Positions 1 through 11,380 of a DNA stretch of 25,979 bases are shown here, piece by piece. The DNA lies in contig JAQIWT010000249.1 of assembly GCA_034696485.1 (NCBI GenBank), positions 1-25,979 of the forward strand, read 5' to 3'. The stretch is from Isohypsibius dastychi (lineage: Eukaryota > Tardigrada > Eutardigrada > Parachela > Isohypsibiidae). Under the pieces are notes generated by a model. It searched no databases. It was not told the origin of the DNA and was given only the letters and a program-made list of their open reading frames with translations. Position numbers and translations under genes: made by a program. The number at the start of each line of letters is the position of its first letter. The first letter of the stretch is position 1.

Positions 1-1325
1 ACAGAACATTTAGCTCAAGCATTAGAAGTGGGGGATCTCATCTATTGAAAACGCGAGAGTTAATCGGTTCACTTTATCCGAACTGCACCTTTACAAGTAC
101 TCCGAGTTGCTCTTTCAACTTAGAGTAATTCGATGATTACTCTCCCGCTCCTTCCGGTTAAGAGGAAACTCCCAGTTCCTGTCATCTTTGCTGCTGCCAC
201 GCTCCACGTTGACTTTCGCTTGTGTCAGACGGGGAGTTCTTGTAGGCGCTCTTTCCTTGCCTTCACTGTTGATTTAAGAGCTTGGAAAAAGTGCAACGCG
301 CAGTGAAGCGCCGGAAATAGGATCCAAATGTTGTTGATTCCTTGGGAGAATTTATTCTGTGTTATGAGACCACTTGCGTTCCGGTGTGACAGGCATTCTT
401 ATCGAAAATCTTTCAATCAAATTTCCGTCTTGATCTAAAGTCTCCTAATCATGTAAGTTCAAGTCCGTTTGCCTTTTTACTTAATCTTTGTAAATTGAAG
501 TCTATCTGGAGCTCAATCGATTTTCATGTGACCCATCTTTTATAAATTGTTTTTTTGTTTATCCAGATCAGTCTATTCAATATCGCAAATAATGCATCGT
601 TCAAGTTTCACAGAATCTTTTTTGTGACCTTTGACAGTGGACTGATTGGGCATATATGGATTTTATAAACAGCTGGTAGCACTGGGGAGATTTTGAATGA
701 CAGCTGGATATTTTACATATTGATATGGGATTTCAGACCATTATTTCTGTTTTTGAGACAGACCAAATTTGGTTACAAGCCGACTGAGATTCCCAAATTT
801 GTGCACGTTTTCGAATGCCTTCGCTCACATGGAAAACTGATTAGTCAGGCGCTACTGATTTTGAACAATAGTCGTTCAAGTAACTCATTCTGTGTAAATT
901 ATAGAAGAAAATGTCTTTTGGAAGCGTTTGAGTTCAGTGAGATAATTAGTCTCATTTCTGTTTATTCAACCACCGTGTTCTGTCTGAAAAGACAGTTCGC
1001 TCTAATCATGATTCATTGGCGGGTTGTCGAAATTTATTGATTTATTGACATGTGAGGAGCCTGCAAGTGAAGCTCGAGACATAAAGAAGAACGATGTTCG
1101 CGTTAAATGGGAAAAACGAGTGCAAAGCAGCTGTGAGATTTTTTCCAGTTTGGGGAAATTTAATTCACAATATATGATCGATAATGGAAAGTGAAGTATT
1201 ATTTTGTGTGAAGTCGATGACCTTGAACATGCAATGATAGTTGATCGCTGTTTTCAGCCGGAAATTCCAATCGATCCTTGTTCTAGTTTGGCTGGTGCAT
1301 CATTTGAGATTCATTTCATTCCACC

Positions 1326-1416
1326 AACGCCTCACGCGAAAAGCAGTTTGCTATAGAGAGCGAAGCGAGCGCGCAGCAAGCAAAGCGCCAGCGAAGCGCA
1401 TTTCGCGTTAGGCGTT
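1326..1416. repeat. Imperfect inverted repeat (fold-back)
   Basis: The left arm 1326-1341 (aacgcctcacgcgaaa) is the reverse complement of the right arm 1401-1416 (tttcgcgttaggcgtt) with one mismatch. The 59-nt loop is rich in GCGAAGCG-like motifs, unlike the AT-rich surroundings. It could be the remnant of a small fold-back or MITE element, or a cruciform-forming site. No target-site duplication is obvious. Confidence 0.6.
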
Positions 1417-2789
1417 GATTCCACACATTCATGTCTTCATTTCCAGCTGTCCCAGAAGAAATGGGGTTTTCGGTGACATTCTCAACGAATTTTTAAAATG
1501 TTCCTTGAATACAAAAGAATTGTTGTAAAAGGTGCTTTTTCGAACACATCTTAGAAAGCCCTTTCGTAGAAAAATCGAGTTTGGAATATTGAATCAGCAT
1601 TGAAGATGGGGATGAAAGCCTACTCTAAGTAACAAGTATTAAATCATCATCCGCCCTTATGGAATTATTCACATGATTTCTAGCTTCGTGCATTAATAGG
1701 CTTTCACCCGCGGGAATTTTCGCCGTAAATTGCATAACAACATCTTCAGATTGGCTGATATTTACTCTGAACTGATCTGTCATCTATTCGTTTGACTTCG
1801 ATTCTTGAATTACGGACTTCAGCACCTCGACAAGAAATCATAAATTTAGTCCGCGTTAAATCCCTGAGACCCATTAGCTTTGACCTCATTTCGGGATCAG
1901 CGGAACTGCGTTTCCGCAGGTTAGAATGTTATCCAAAGACGCACCTTCCTTCGAACTGGAAGTTAGATTTGCGTTGCTGAACGTGATATTGTTCGATTCG
2001 TGTAATTTAAATTGTAATTTCATAAAGAGTTTGTGTGTATTAAATTAAATGGGAAAACAGGAGACGATTATGTTCGAGCAAACAAATTACTTTGAGTCGA
2101 GTTAAAAGGTCAGTGTTTTCCTCGATTGTGGCTGTTTTCAATTTCACCCCCGAAGAGAAAAAAGTGTCAGGCAGTTACCAAAATAATACGCCACGCCACG
2201 GGTGTCTTCTGTTGACGGAAATTAAATCCGGACATCCTCGCGGCAGAATGAGGAATTAAATTTGGCAAAAAGTTTCCACCTCGAGGTATTGATTGAGAAG
2301 TTTATCTCAGTGTATTTTTCTGTCCTTGCGTTTTCTGCATACGCAGTTTTGTTTCACCAAGTTCATCCCAATATTTTATTCCCGTTTTAACGGCTTATGT
2401 GATTGTTGGTTTCAGTCATGCTTTAGACCGGAAGAATCGTCCAGCGATGCCACCGCCTGAGTGTTTATTTCTGTGCGGTTGAGTATAATTATATGGTGGC
2501 GTAACCGTTAAAATTGAAAACCAAAAAAATTTGTTGTTGTATTCATGTTTAACGCACTCATCTGCTTTTTCAAAGTGGCTCATAAATTGCCTCCTAGGGG
2601 GCCCTTATGCGCTCTCAAAGAGCCGAAAAAAATAATTGTAGGGTAGCGACAAAAAATTGCTCTTAGCAGACTAACGATCGGCTTGAATTCAACGAAGAGA
2701 TCATTCTCCAAACAGCAGCTTCGATCAAGGAAACTCAATATATCGAACAAATCGGGTCAGTGTTTTTTGTGAGCTTTTTATTAAAGAGA

Positions 2790-3064
2790 TCATTTTCGCT
2801 TGGCTGAATGATTGCTAAGATGGATAATTTTATGAGCGGAAATAATAGAAGAGAGAGAATTGCGGATTGGGGGATGAAAAAGGGGATTGCTCCAGACAGA
2901 TGGTTGATAAGTGCCGACCTCGACTAGCCGCTCAATACGTTGCTGTAATTCCAGCATCTTTGCAGGCGGTGTGGAACCAACATTCCTGCCGGTATATTGT
3001 ATTCCTGTGAATAGACTTGATCCAGGCAATACTGTTTTATTCACTAGATGTCCGGGTGGTGCGC
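2790..3064 (-). other. Unexplained open frame without an ATG start
   Basis: The minus frame is open from a TGA near 3065 down to a TGA at 2790. The first in-frame ATG is well inside. The middle part reads like a genuine protein segment, with YTGRNVGSTPPAKMLELQQR followed by a short helical, coiled-coil-like stretch. I do not recognise the family. No clearly good donor or acceptor pair brackets it, so it may be an isolated exon, a gene fragment or chance. Confidence 0.2.
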
Positions 3065-5478
3065 ATGTTCATATAAACAATTCGCAGTTTTCGTCCGTTC
3101 TCACTCCACATTCTCCGATGCGCTGAGCGATTATCTCGGCCCACCGGACGTGATTTTTTCAATCATTTCCATCTCACCAATGTGATCGAAAGTTTGCACA
3201 GTAAGTTGGCTGATCTGGTACTTGAAACTTGAAATCACTCTTCAGGGAAGAGTGTTTTCCATTGAGAATTTCATTAAATGAAGAAGCAATAAGAGGATTT
3301 CAAACCCAAACCAGATAGTTTCCACCTCTTTTCATCTGACAACTAAGCGTTATTTCCTATCTCAAAAATGTTATGATTTGTGGAAATCCATAGAGAATCC
3401 TGGAAGTTGGGTCGAGCGAGCAGTGACAGCTGTTTGATCAGACTGTCGATTTTGAAGCATTGCGTGTTGACTATTGCGTGACCTTTTGATCTGCAAGTTC
3501 ATGTAATCCGTAATCGAATTTTTTCGTCCTCAATGAATTATGATTTCGGCGCCTTTGTTGCTTGCGTGTAGCTCTTGCAGACTTGGTGAAAACAGTGGTT
3601 GAATAATAACAGAGCCGTGAAACAGAATGGCTTTGGCCCTTAAATTTTTCAAGGGTGTTATTCAGATTTCACGATGGGCACTGAAGCTGCTCTCCACCAT
3701 TGTAGAACAAAAATAGGTGTAGACTGTAGATTAAAATAATCGTCTCCGAAATGTTCTCTAAGTAGATTTACGTACCTTGCAAATCCTTATTTCAGCTCGA
3801 AAAACTGTGGACGTAATTTTGAAAGACCAAATATTTTCTTCAACCTATTTTGTTCTTATCATGTCTGTATTTCTTTCTAGTGAAATATATTCTTGTTACT
3901 TCATTACTGGGAAGTCGTTTGCATTTTGTTTAAATTTCGTTTTGCGGGATTTCGTTTCGGGCGTAATGTGATATCGTCCCACATCCTGACATCTTGAATC
4001 CGTTATGCGCAACTGAATATTTAGCAGTTCTCGGGCTTGTCAAAATAGGGCCAGTAATATCATATTTTGATGTTTGCATGCCATTGTCGGTAACTTCACC
4101 TGTGACGCACTTGGTCGGATATTTTTACAGGCACATCGGGTCCTATAAGACATGATTTCGTCTGAATGCATTATTGAAATTGCGGAACGGTCTCATTTCT
4201 CTGAAATCTCAACGGTAAATAGTGTTATAATTTTTGAGATGGCTCATATTTATCGGATTACATTTCAATCAATCCCATTTTTATCTGGTTTTCTTGTTAT
4301 GAGTATTGAATTTCTTATAAGACTTATTCCAAGAGAGCTGTTCGATCTTGTGGTACTTGTCGTACTAAGAATATGACAAACTGCGGCCCATCCTTGAACG
4401 GGTTAAAAAGGCGAAATAAAATACCGAATCAATCGTGAGTGTTTGACCACCCGGCGATCTAGTTGAATTCTAGGTGGCAAAGTGATACTTTTTTTCCACC
4501 TTCAGGGATGGGTTCTTTGAAGAGTCCATTTACATACTCAGAGTTTCGAATTTATTTATTTGCGAACCTGTTACCAACGTTTTATCATTCTTCTCTTGAA
4601 AATTTCTTTTTTGTTAGCATTTCGATTCCAGTTTTGCCGGCCCGCATTACGGCGCATATCCGGCCTTGGGTTTATTTACTCTGCTTGACATGTATTTTCA
4701 AAATCGATTTGGCGATTGGTATGTCGAATACTTTCCATTTTTCTGGCGATTAAGGAAGAACGCACGAATAATTGCTCTCGTTAGGATCACTCGCCACCAT
4801 CATGCCGTGCTTCCGGTGTTCTAAGTTAATTGACATTTGATTAATTTCATAACTTGAAAAGGCTTTTACATCAGATCGGCATGTTTATCAAAATGTTGAC
4901 CAGGAATGAAGACGTCTTCGGGATATTCCTCGAAGATGGCGAATGCGTACAATCAGAATAAAGCTTGTTATTTTGCGCTAAAAACAATAAACCCTTCGGC
5001 AGTTCTAATTGATCACGATATGCTCTTCATTCCAGTTCTTTGTCGTTTCTAGGACATCCGGTCTGAATCTTGGAGGAGAGCATTGAGATTGTCCAACCTG
5101 CGTGTTGCCAGCGTGGAACCAAAGTGAATAACCATATTAGCGCTTCCGGCTAGCGAGGGCGCTTATTCCCCTGGCAAATTGCCATCGCCGGTAGTGGGAC
5201 ATCTTTTGATAACATCGCATCTTCAACGGGCTCTCATGTGAATATCACAACTGTTTACTACTTGCATCAAGGAGACTCGTTGCTCTCCCTGAAGAAATAG
5301 CTTCGTTAAATCGCGACATCAACTGGAGGGATATCAGCGATTACCATTGCGCTAACGAAAAAATCCAGCAAATTAGAGAGCCGTTCCCATTGCGATAATT
5401 TGAGCTTATTCCCCGACACCAGACATTTGGCATTATTCCGAGGGATTTGGAGGTCGCGAGTTATTATAAGCCATCAAC

Positions 5479-7927
5479 ATGTCTTACGAGCACTGGAATA
5501 CATCCAACACATCGTTACAGTGCGAAAACAACACCATGTCGGCACCCGGAGGAGGAGCGTTTCTTGCGGTTGTCAACGTGTATTATGGAATTATATATCT
5601 AGTTGGAATGTGCGGAAATGCACTGGTTGTAAGTGTTCAAAAAAACTGAAAATATTTTAACTTTACTACTCGTAAAACAAAACAAAATTATAAAATTAGT
5701 TGAATACTACCATGAAGGTAATTTAAAAACATTATTTAAACATTATTTTGACAACATTATTTGCCGTTTTTTTCGTTATATTTCCAGTACATTCATCTGT
5801 GCTAATTATCCATTTTACCATATTATTTTCATCAACTAACAAGAACCACAACAAGAAATTGTTTTCGCAGCTCTACGTTGTGTGCCGGTATTCCAAGATG
5901 CACACCGTCACCAACTTCTTCATTTTATCTCTTGCACTGGCGGACCTATGTTTTCTAATAAACCTGCCATTTTTAATGGTAAGGCTGTTATTATTCACTT
6001 TATTTAGTTGGTGAAATAATTTGACTAATAGGTAACCACGTATATCAGACACTGGGTTTTCGGTGACCTTTACTGCAAAATGTAAGATCGCTCTTTCCCC
6101 GTATCGATTATTATTCTATATAGTGACCTTTATCTCAGATATTATTCAATGACGACCGTCAACCAATTCGCGTCAGGATTTTTCCTCATGGTAATGAGCG
6201 CGGATCGATATTGTAAGCGTGAAGGAACCCAGAATTGCTTCTTATAGCTGAATTAATGGGCCTCATATTTGTTATTGCAGTTGCCGTATGGTAAGCCAAG
6301 TCCTTTGTCATCAGCATGGGATGGTTATGAAATTCCGTCTGATCGTTGACCTCCTTCTCCCTCATATATTCCGCAAAATTGTTAATATTGTTTGATTTAG
6401 TCACCCAATCAGGAGCAACAAGTATCGAACAGCTAAAGCAGCCATTGTTGTGTGCACCATTATTTGGCTGACCTCGCTGGTCTTAAGTACGTTCAAGAAC
6501 CGAAATCTTCCAACTAGAAAATGTCAACAATACAATCCGACATTGAATTTATTTTTCGTTTCAGTGTTGCCTGTTTTTGCTTATGCCGGCCATACTGAGG
6601 GACTCCCATGCGCCATCCACTGGCCAGGAGTCCATGACGCACGGGATGGAATGCAGGCTTTCACACTCTATTGCTTCGTCCTCGGATTCGCTTTTCCACT
6701 TGTTCTAATCTTGGCGTTTTACGCCATGGTTCTTCGCAAACTGAAGACTATGGACGAAAAAAGCCTCACTCAGAGCGAGACACGGCGGCGATCTCACCGA
6801 AAGGTTACCATTGTGGTACTAGCTGTGGTATGGCAGATGACAAAACGGTTGAAAAAATTCAACTGATGAAGCTTTCCTTAAAGGTCACGGCGTACATCAT
6901 ATGTTGGCTGCCTTATTGGTATGTTGTTTGTTCGCTGTAATATTTCCGTCTCTTATAATCTGTCAAGCGAAGCAACGAGAACTTTCCAGAAAACTCTCGT
7001 GATTACTGGCCTTGGTTTTTAGTTTTTGTCCCCTTCTCATATTGATGGGGGGGGGGGGGGGTTCACACACACACCACACTTTGACCTAACTCAGCCCGAA
7101 AATAATCTTCCAAAAACTTTCCTTCGTTCTCGGTGTCAAAAATCCGGTATTTCAAAAGTACGCATTAAAAATACCCATGCATCTTGCTTGATGTATGGGC
7201 TATCGTTATACTTATGCTTTGTCAACATTTTTTCAACCAATTTCAAATGTTTTCTTTTATATTTTTACTACATTTTACGCGCAAGCGCTTTTTTCACTAG
7301 TGGAAAATCAGGGGGACAGTATGCCTCTACTAAAGGCGGGTTTTAAATTTGCGGTTTTTCTGGGATGTCTGTAGTTTCCAAAGGTCGAGCTGTAATTTCG
7401 CTTTGTTATTCAGGATTTTCCAAGTGCTCCTGGTTTTCGCATTCGGCGATGGACAGCAAGCAGAAGTCGCTGCACCAGAGCTGGAAAACGCGACCGCCGG
7501 TTGTCCTTCGGATTACAGCAAAGAGCCGGAATCCCCTCACCCTGTCATCTACATGATGAGCTTCTTTCAATGTTTATGCTACACCAATTCCGCCGTCAAT
7601 CCCATCCTTTATGCGATGCTCAGCGAAAATTTCAAGAAATCCTTTCTGGCTGCTTGTTGCGGAAGACGCGGAGAATTCGAACGAACTGTGATGCCTGAGC
7701 CAAGTATTTACCGACCTCGCGGAACCTCCCTTCGCAAACGCAACAAAGGGAATGTGCCATTGCGAGATGAAGATGAAGGAGAGGAAAGCCCAGAGCCGGA
7801 AATGATTCTGGCTGATGGGAAGACGGATACTACTAGCTTTCTACGAACTCCAGATATGCGAAACGGAAAAGGTCGCAACAGCTCTTATTATCAAAACGGA
7901 GGGAATACAAAAGAAGACGCCCTTTGA
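5479..7927 (+). CDS. Allatostatin-C / somatostatin-type neuropeptide GPCR
   Basis: This is a rhodopsin-class receptor, expected in the plasma membrane of responding cells and coupled to G proteins. Coding exons: 5479-5628, 5871-5978, 6032-6081, 6139-6212, 6281-6290, 6401-6486, 6565-6827, 6884-6918, 7414-7927 (1290 nt, 429 residues). All phases join without a break. The N-terminus has three N-glycosylation sites (NTS, NTS, NNT). Hallmarks in order: GNALV in TM1, LALAD in TM2, a Cys in GDLYCK before TM3, MSADRYFAVCHPI after TM3, Trp in TM4, the ECL2 Cys in GLPCAIHW, CWLPYW in TM6, NPILY in TM7, and CC in the tail as a possible palmitoylation site. The SADRY-AVCHPI stretch and the lack of Asp in mid-TM3 (SMTTVNQF) fit arthropod AstC receptors better than vertebrate SSTRs or opioid receptors. 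The first ATG in the exon is taken as start. Confidence 0.93.
6281..6290 (+). other. 10-nt microexon of the GPCR
   Basis: The ten bases ttgccgtatg lie between an AG acceptor (gttattgcag) and a GTAAGC donor. They bridge exon 4, which ends in phase 1 after TAT, and exon 6, which starts in phase 2. Together they encode FAV plus parts of the flanking codons in DRY-FAV-CHPI. Without this exon the DRY-to-HPI spacing and the frame would both be lost, so the family alignment strongly supports it. Confidence 0.88.
7047..7061 (+). repeat. Poly-G run (15 nt) in GPCR intron 8
   Basis: This is a homopolymer of G followed by a short CA-rich stretch, within the 495-nt last intron. Its length may be unreliable in sequencing. 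Confidence 0.9.
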
Positions 7928-8336
7928 GTTTTTTTTACGATTAACCTCGTGCGACTATTCTCAACATGATACGAGTTGCTTGGTTTTCAAATTTGCACTT
8001 TTTAGTGGATTTGCTTGAATGCTTTAGAGCTTTTTCGAATATTTTCATGAAACTTGTCCATGGCTCGCTTTGGAAGATATGAATCACTCGAACGTCCAAA
8101 ACAGTAACTATTGAAATTTGTACGTGTTGAAGAAAACCTCATTACTTCTTCTTGAAAGGGCAATCCGGAAGGAAATCAGACTTCAACAGTCAACACACGT
8201 TTTATCCTAAATCTACATTCTCCCTTTCCTTATTTTTCTTTTCTCATCTGTAATAATTAGCAAGGCCAGACACACACAAAAATCGGTTTTTGCTTACACT
8301 AATAGAAAAATGTTCATGTCCAAAACGAAGAACGAC

Positions 8337-8342
8337 AATAAA
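8337..8342 (+). terminator. Probable polyadenylation signal of the GPCR
   Basis: An AATAAA lies 410 nt after the GPCR stop codon, before the next gene on the same strand. It is the first canonical hexamer I see downstream of the stop. Confidence 0.5.
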
Positions 8343-9304
8343 CACCTGGTAAGGAAACGTTTTCTGGGGACAAATCTCATGCTTTTTGTTGGCAGACTGT
8401 GTTGGACTATTGGCAGAGAAGAGTGACGTCGAGCGGTGAATGCGTGCACAAAGAGGTCCCAGCCGTCCTTAAATGGGTCAGACATTTTCGTGGACTTTAT
8501 GTCTGCCAATTTTAAAGCGGGAAATGCTGTCCCGAAATTCGCTACGTTCCGAGACTGTTCAGGTACCTCGGAAAAGGTTTTACCCAAGTTTAAACTGGTT
8601 GCAGACTTCAAAAAATCGAACGCCACGTCACACATTACCGTGAAAAAACAATGTTGACGTTCCGTAGGTTTCTGAATTAGCGCCGACTTCGCATTCCGAG
8701 CAGTCATTGTCATTAAACTCAGTTTCCGAAATGTTCAATAATAGGCAGCGGCAGCAACATCCGGAAAATTATATTTTTTCGGCGATTTGGAACATAATTG
8801 ACGACGATGTAATTCAGTTCAGTGTCACACAATGGAAATCCGTTTTCCCAGACTATTCCAAGTCCGGACGACCAACTGAGAGTATAGTAAAAAGCTCGTT
8901 CTCACGGAGGTCATTTAGCGATGACAACTTCTACCTTTATTATCGCGCCGTGCTTCGTCGAATTTTTGCGTGGTCAATGGGCTGATTGGGTGATTGTGGC
9001 TGATGGGGTTCCAGATAAGGCTGGTTCAGCCAGACGGTCTGCCTTCCTCCTCTCACGTCAAACTGCTCTCTACGTTTATGTCGATAGTTCATTCAGATTT
9101 TGTGGTTAATTCATTTGTTACAATGGAGGTGCGGCCTTGTCGTGAAATATTAATTATCTATTGCGAAACACCCTTTGATTTCATCATGTCATGACGTTTT
9201 ATCTAACCTGAAGTCCACCGCTCGGGGTTTTCGGTGTCTGAAGCTGTGCTTGAAATCTGCATTGGTATATTATTATTTGTTCCTGGATTGGTTCCTGCCC
9301 TGCG
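8343..9304. other. Intergenic stretch, GPCR to LDL-A gene
   Basis: Overlapping open frames lie on both strands here: 8294-8713 minus (139 codons, ATG start) and 8707-8985 plus (92 codons). None resembles a known family, and they occupy the same DNA in opposite directions. I treat the stretch as noncoding, presumably holding the promoter and 5' UTR of the LDL-A gene. Confidence 0.5.
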
Positions 9305-10794
9305 ATGGCTGTTTACAGCCCAAGATTTTTATTTTTACTAGCAGTTATCTATTTCCCCGTCCTGATAATGAGGACGTTTGCCCTTCCTGTTAATCTCCAT
9401 CCAGACACCGGTAAGTCCACTTCTGTGCAGTCCATTTCCTGGTAGACCTGTAGACCCCAGTTGCGAAATACATCAGGGTTCTTGCTTGCAGCCTGTCCTC
9501 CCAGTGATGTGAGGTGCTTGGATGGGAAATGCATACTTGCAAAATGGAGGTGTGACGGCCAGAAAGATTGTTATGATGGATCAGATGAAGAGAACTGCGG
9601 CAATCGCACTTGTTTACCCCGCCAAATGTCTTGCGACGAAAACCGTTGTTTACCCATTGACTGGAGATGTGATGGCCAAGTCGATTGCAACGACGGAAGT
9701 GATGGTGAGTGTACTTTTGCATGCATTTCAGGATTTCGAGACGCAAGCTGTGCTTTTTGCATATTCTTCCGGGAAAAAGCTCAAGATTGATCTGTTTTCG
9801 TAGAATTACCAGAAAGCTGCGCGCAAACTTGCCCGCTGGACCACTTCCGGTGCAGCGATGGCAAATGCATTCCTGATCATTGGAAATGTGATGGAGATCG
9901 AGATTGTAGAGGTGGAGATGATGAGGCTGCTGCAATATGTGTTGGTATTTGCAAGAAGGGAGAACATCAGTGTCGAACTGGACAACAATGTATCCCCAAT
10001 ATTCGCGTCTGTGATGGATTCACGGATTGTTATGATAAATCGGACGAATTTCGAATCGAATGTCTCAGCTCTCCAAACTCATTTCGACCAGTGTGTGAAA
10101 CTGGCGAATTCCGATGCTCAAATGGATTGTGCTTATCTTCCCAATGGACGTGCGACTCTATCAGAGATTGCCCAGATGGCGAAGACGAATCTTCAATTCA
10201 TTGCAAAAATGACATCCCGACAGCAGTTGGGATTGGGAATACAACGACGGTCTCAGTGAATGCCACAACCAAAAATGGTGAGGAGATTGTATTTCTTTTG
10301 AATTTTGGAATTGATCGGCCGAACGAATGACTACTTATTTTGATTAGCAAAAGTCACTGTTGTGTCTGTTTTCTGAATGAATTCTGTATTCTGAAAGGGT
10401 TTCTGTAGTTGTGGACGGCCGTCGGGAGATTGCAGAAACTGAACCGCCACATGCCGATAAATTTGCCAGTGAACCAGAGCCTGCTAAGCCGTCCGAAATT
10501 ATGGAATATGGCAGCGCTGTTGGAATAATCGTCGGAATAATAATGGGAGGCTTAGTTGCTGTGTCGTTGATAATTTTTGCGATGGAATATCGGAAGCGGC
10601 ATCCTCATGAAAAATCAGCAGACGAGATCAGCATATATTTGTCGACAGTTGAGCAGATCGAGAGACCAGAAACAAGAACGGCAAAGGTCAGAATCAAGAC
10701 CTGGTTCAGAAATCTCTTTCCTTGTCCGCGTCCGGAAAAGAGATTGTCGGCTACAATACGATTTTCACGGAGGCCCGGTCATCAAAGATTTTAA
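9305..10794 (+). CDS. Single-pass membrane protein with five LDL-receptor class A repeats
   Basis: A type I membrane protein of 392 residues. Exons: 9305-9410, 9492-9704, 9804-10277, 10409-10794. All three introns are phase 1, the usual pattern for shuffled extracellular modules. A signal peptide covers about residues 1-27 (hydrophobic FLFLLAVIYFPVLIM). Five six-cysteine LDL-A modules follow, with calcium-cage motifs such as WRCDGQKDCYDGSDEENC, WRCDGQVDCNDGSD, WKCDGDRDC, CDGFTDCYDKSDE and CDSIRDCPDGEDE. Next are a Thr/Asn-rich linker and an acidic Pro/Glu spacer. A transmembrane helix lies at about residues 299-322, then a basic cytoplasmic tail of about 70 residues. The tail has no NPXY endocytosis motif, and there are no EGF or beta-propeller modules, so it is not a classic LDL or LRP receptor. 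The ligand is unknown. The ATG is chosen because it opens the signal peptide. Confidence 0.9.
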
Positions 10795-11380
10795 ATTATG
10801 CAGCTGTTAAGTATTTTTAAAGAATGGCAGCATGTATAGTTTTTGTTTTTGTTTCCGGACTTTTCCGTCGAATTATGTTGCTGTTTTTTCCCCTCTCTTG
10901 ATTCCAGTGTGACCCACCGCGACCCAAATAATTGTGGACTATTGTTGTTCTTGTCTTTCTAGTAAGCAATATTATCCTTTTGGTTAATTCCGCACAGATG
11001 TTGTCCTTAATTTATCTGATCATTTTGTTGATCAAAATCCCCCCATTGCTGACATCTTCTCGTTTTCGCTCTTATTAAATCAACCAACCATCTCGCTCTG
11101 ATCTAGATTTTGACAAAATGAGAAGCAAGCCACACAGTGCAGTGCAAGTCCAATACAGCAGCGAAGCAGTCAAGTTAATACTCGCAAATGGTTGATTGAT
11201 TGCTTGATTGAGTTATTTACAGCCAGAAAACCAAAACATGGAATCGTTTTTCTCCCTGTTTTGAATCTGCGTATCTGATTGGGAAGAATTGCTACTGCGA
11301 TTTGTCTCGAATCTTCATTCTCGCTAGTAAAAGCCAGATTTAAGAGAAGCTGCGGACTCTGGTGTTATGATAATTACGAA
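10795..11380. other. Spacer with LDL-A gene 3' UTR and ALG12 upstream region
   Basis: No gene is supported here. An ATTAAA at 11074-11079 is the best candidate polyadenylation signal for the LDL-A gene. The last part presumably holds the ALG12 promoter and 5' UTR. Confidence 0.5.

Larger units (their letters stand above)
1..5478. other. Long stretch without a supported gene, upstream of the GPCR
   Basis: I see no conserved protein, tRNA or rRNA in this 5.4 kb. The open frames are short, mostly lack an ATG and are AT-rich in composition, as expected by chance. A fold-back repeat (1326-1416) and one odd minus ORF (2790-3064) are listed separately. The part nearest 5478 presumably carries the promoter and 5' untranslated region of the GPCR. 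A donor-like GTAAGT near 454 could end a noncoding first exon, but nothing proves it. Confidence 0.6.

Noticed and set aside
693-1040. 115-codon plus ORF in the left region
   Set aside because: TTG start, strongly hydrophobic AT-rich composition, no family features. Expected by chance in this sequence.
8294-8713. 139-codon minus ORF after the GPCR
   Set aside because: No recognisable family, and a competing plus-strand frame covers the same DNA. The position fits the GPCR 3' end and spacer.
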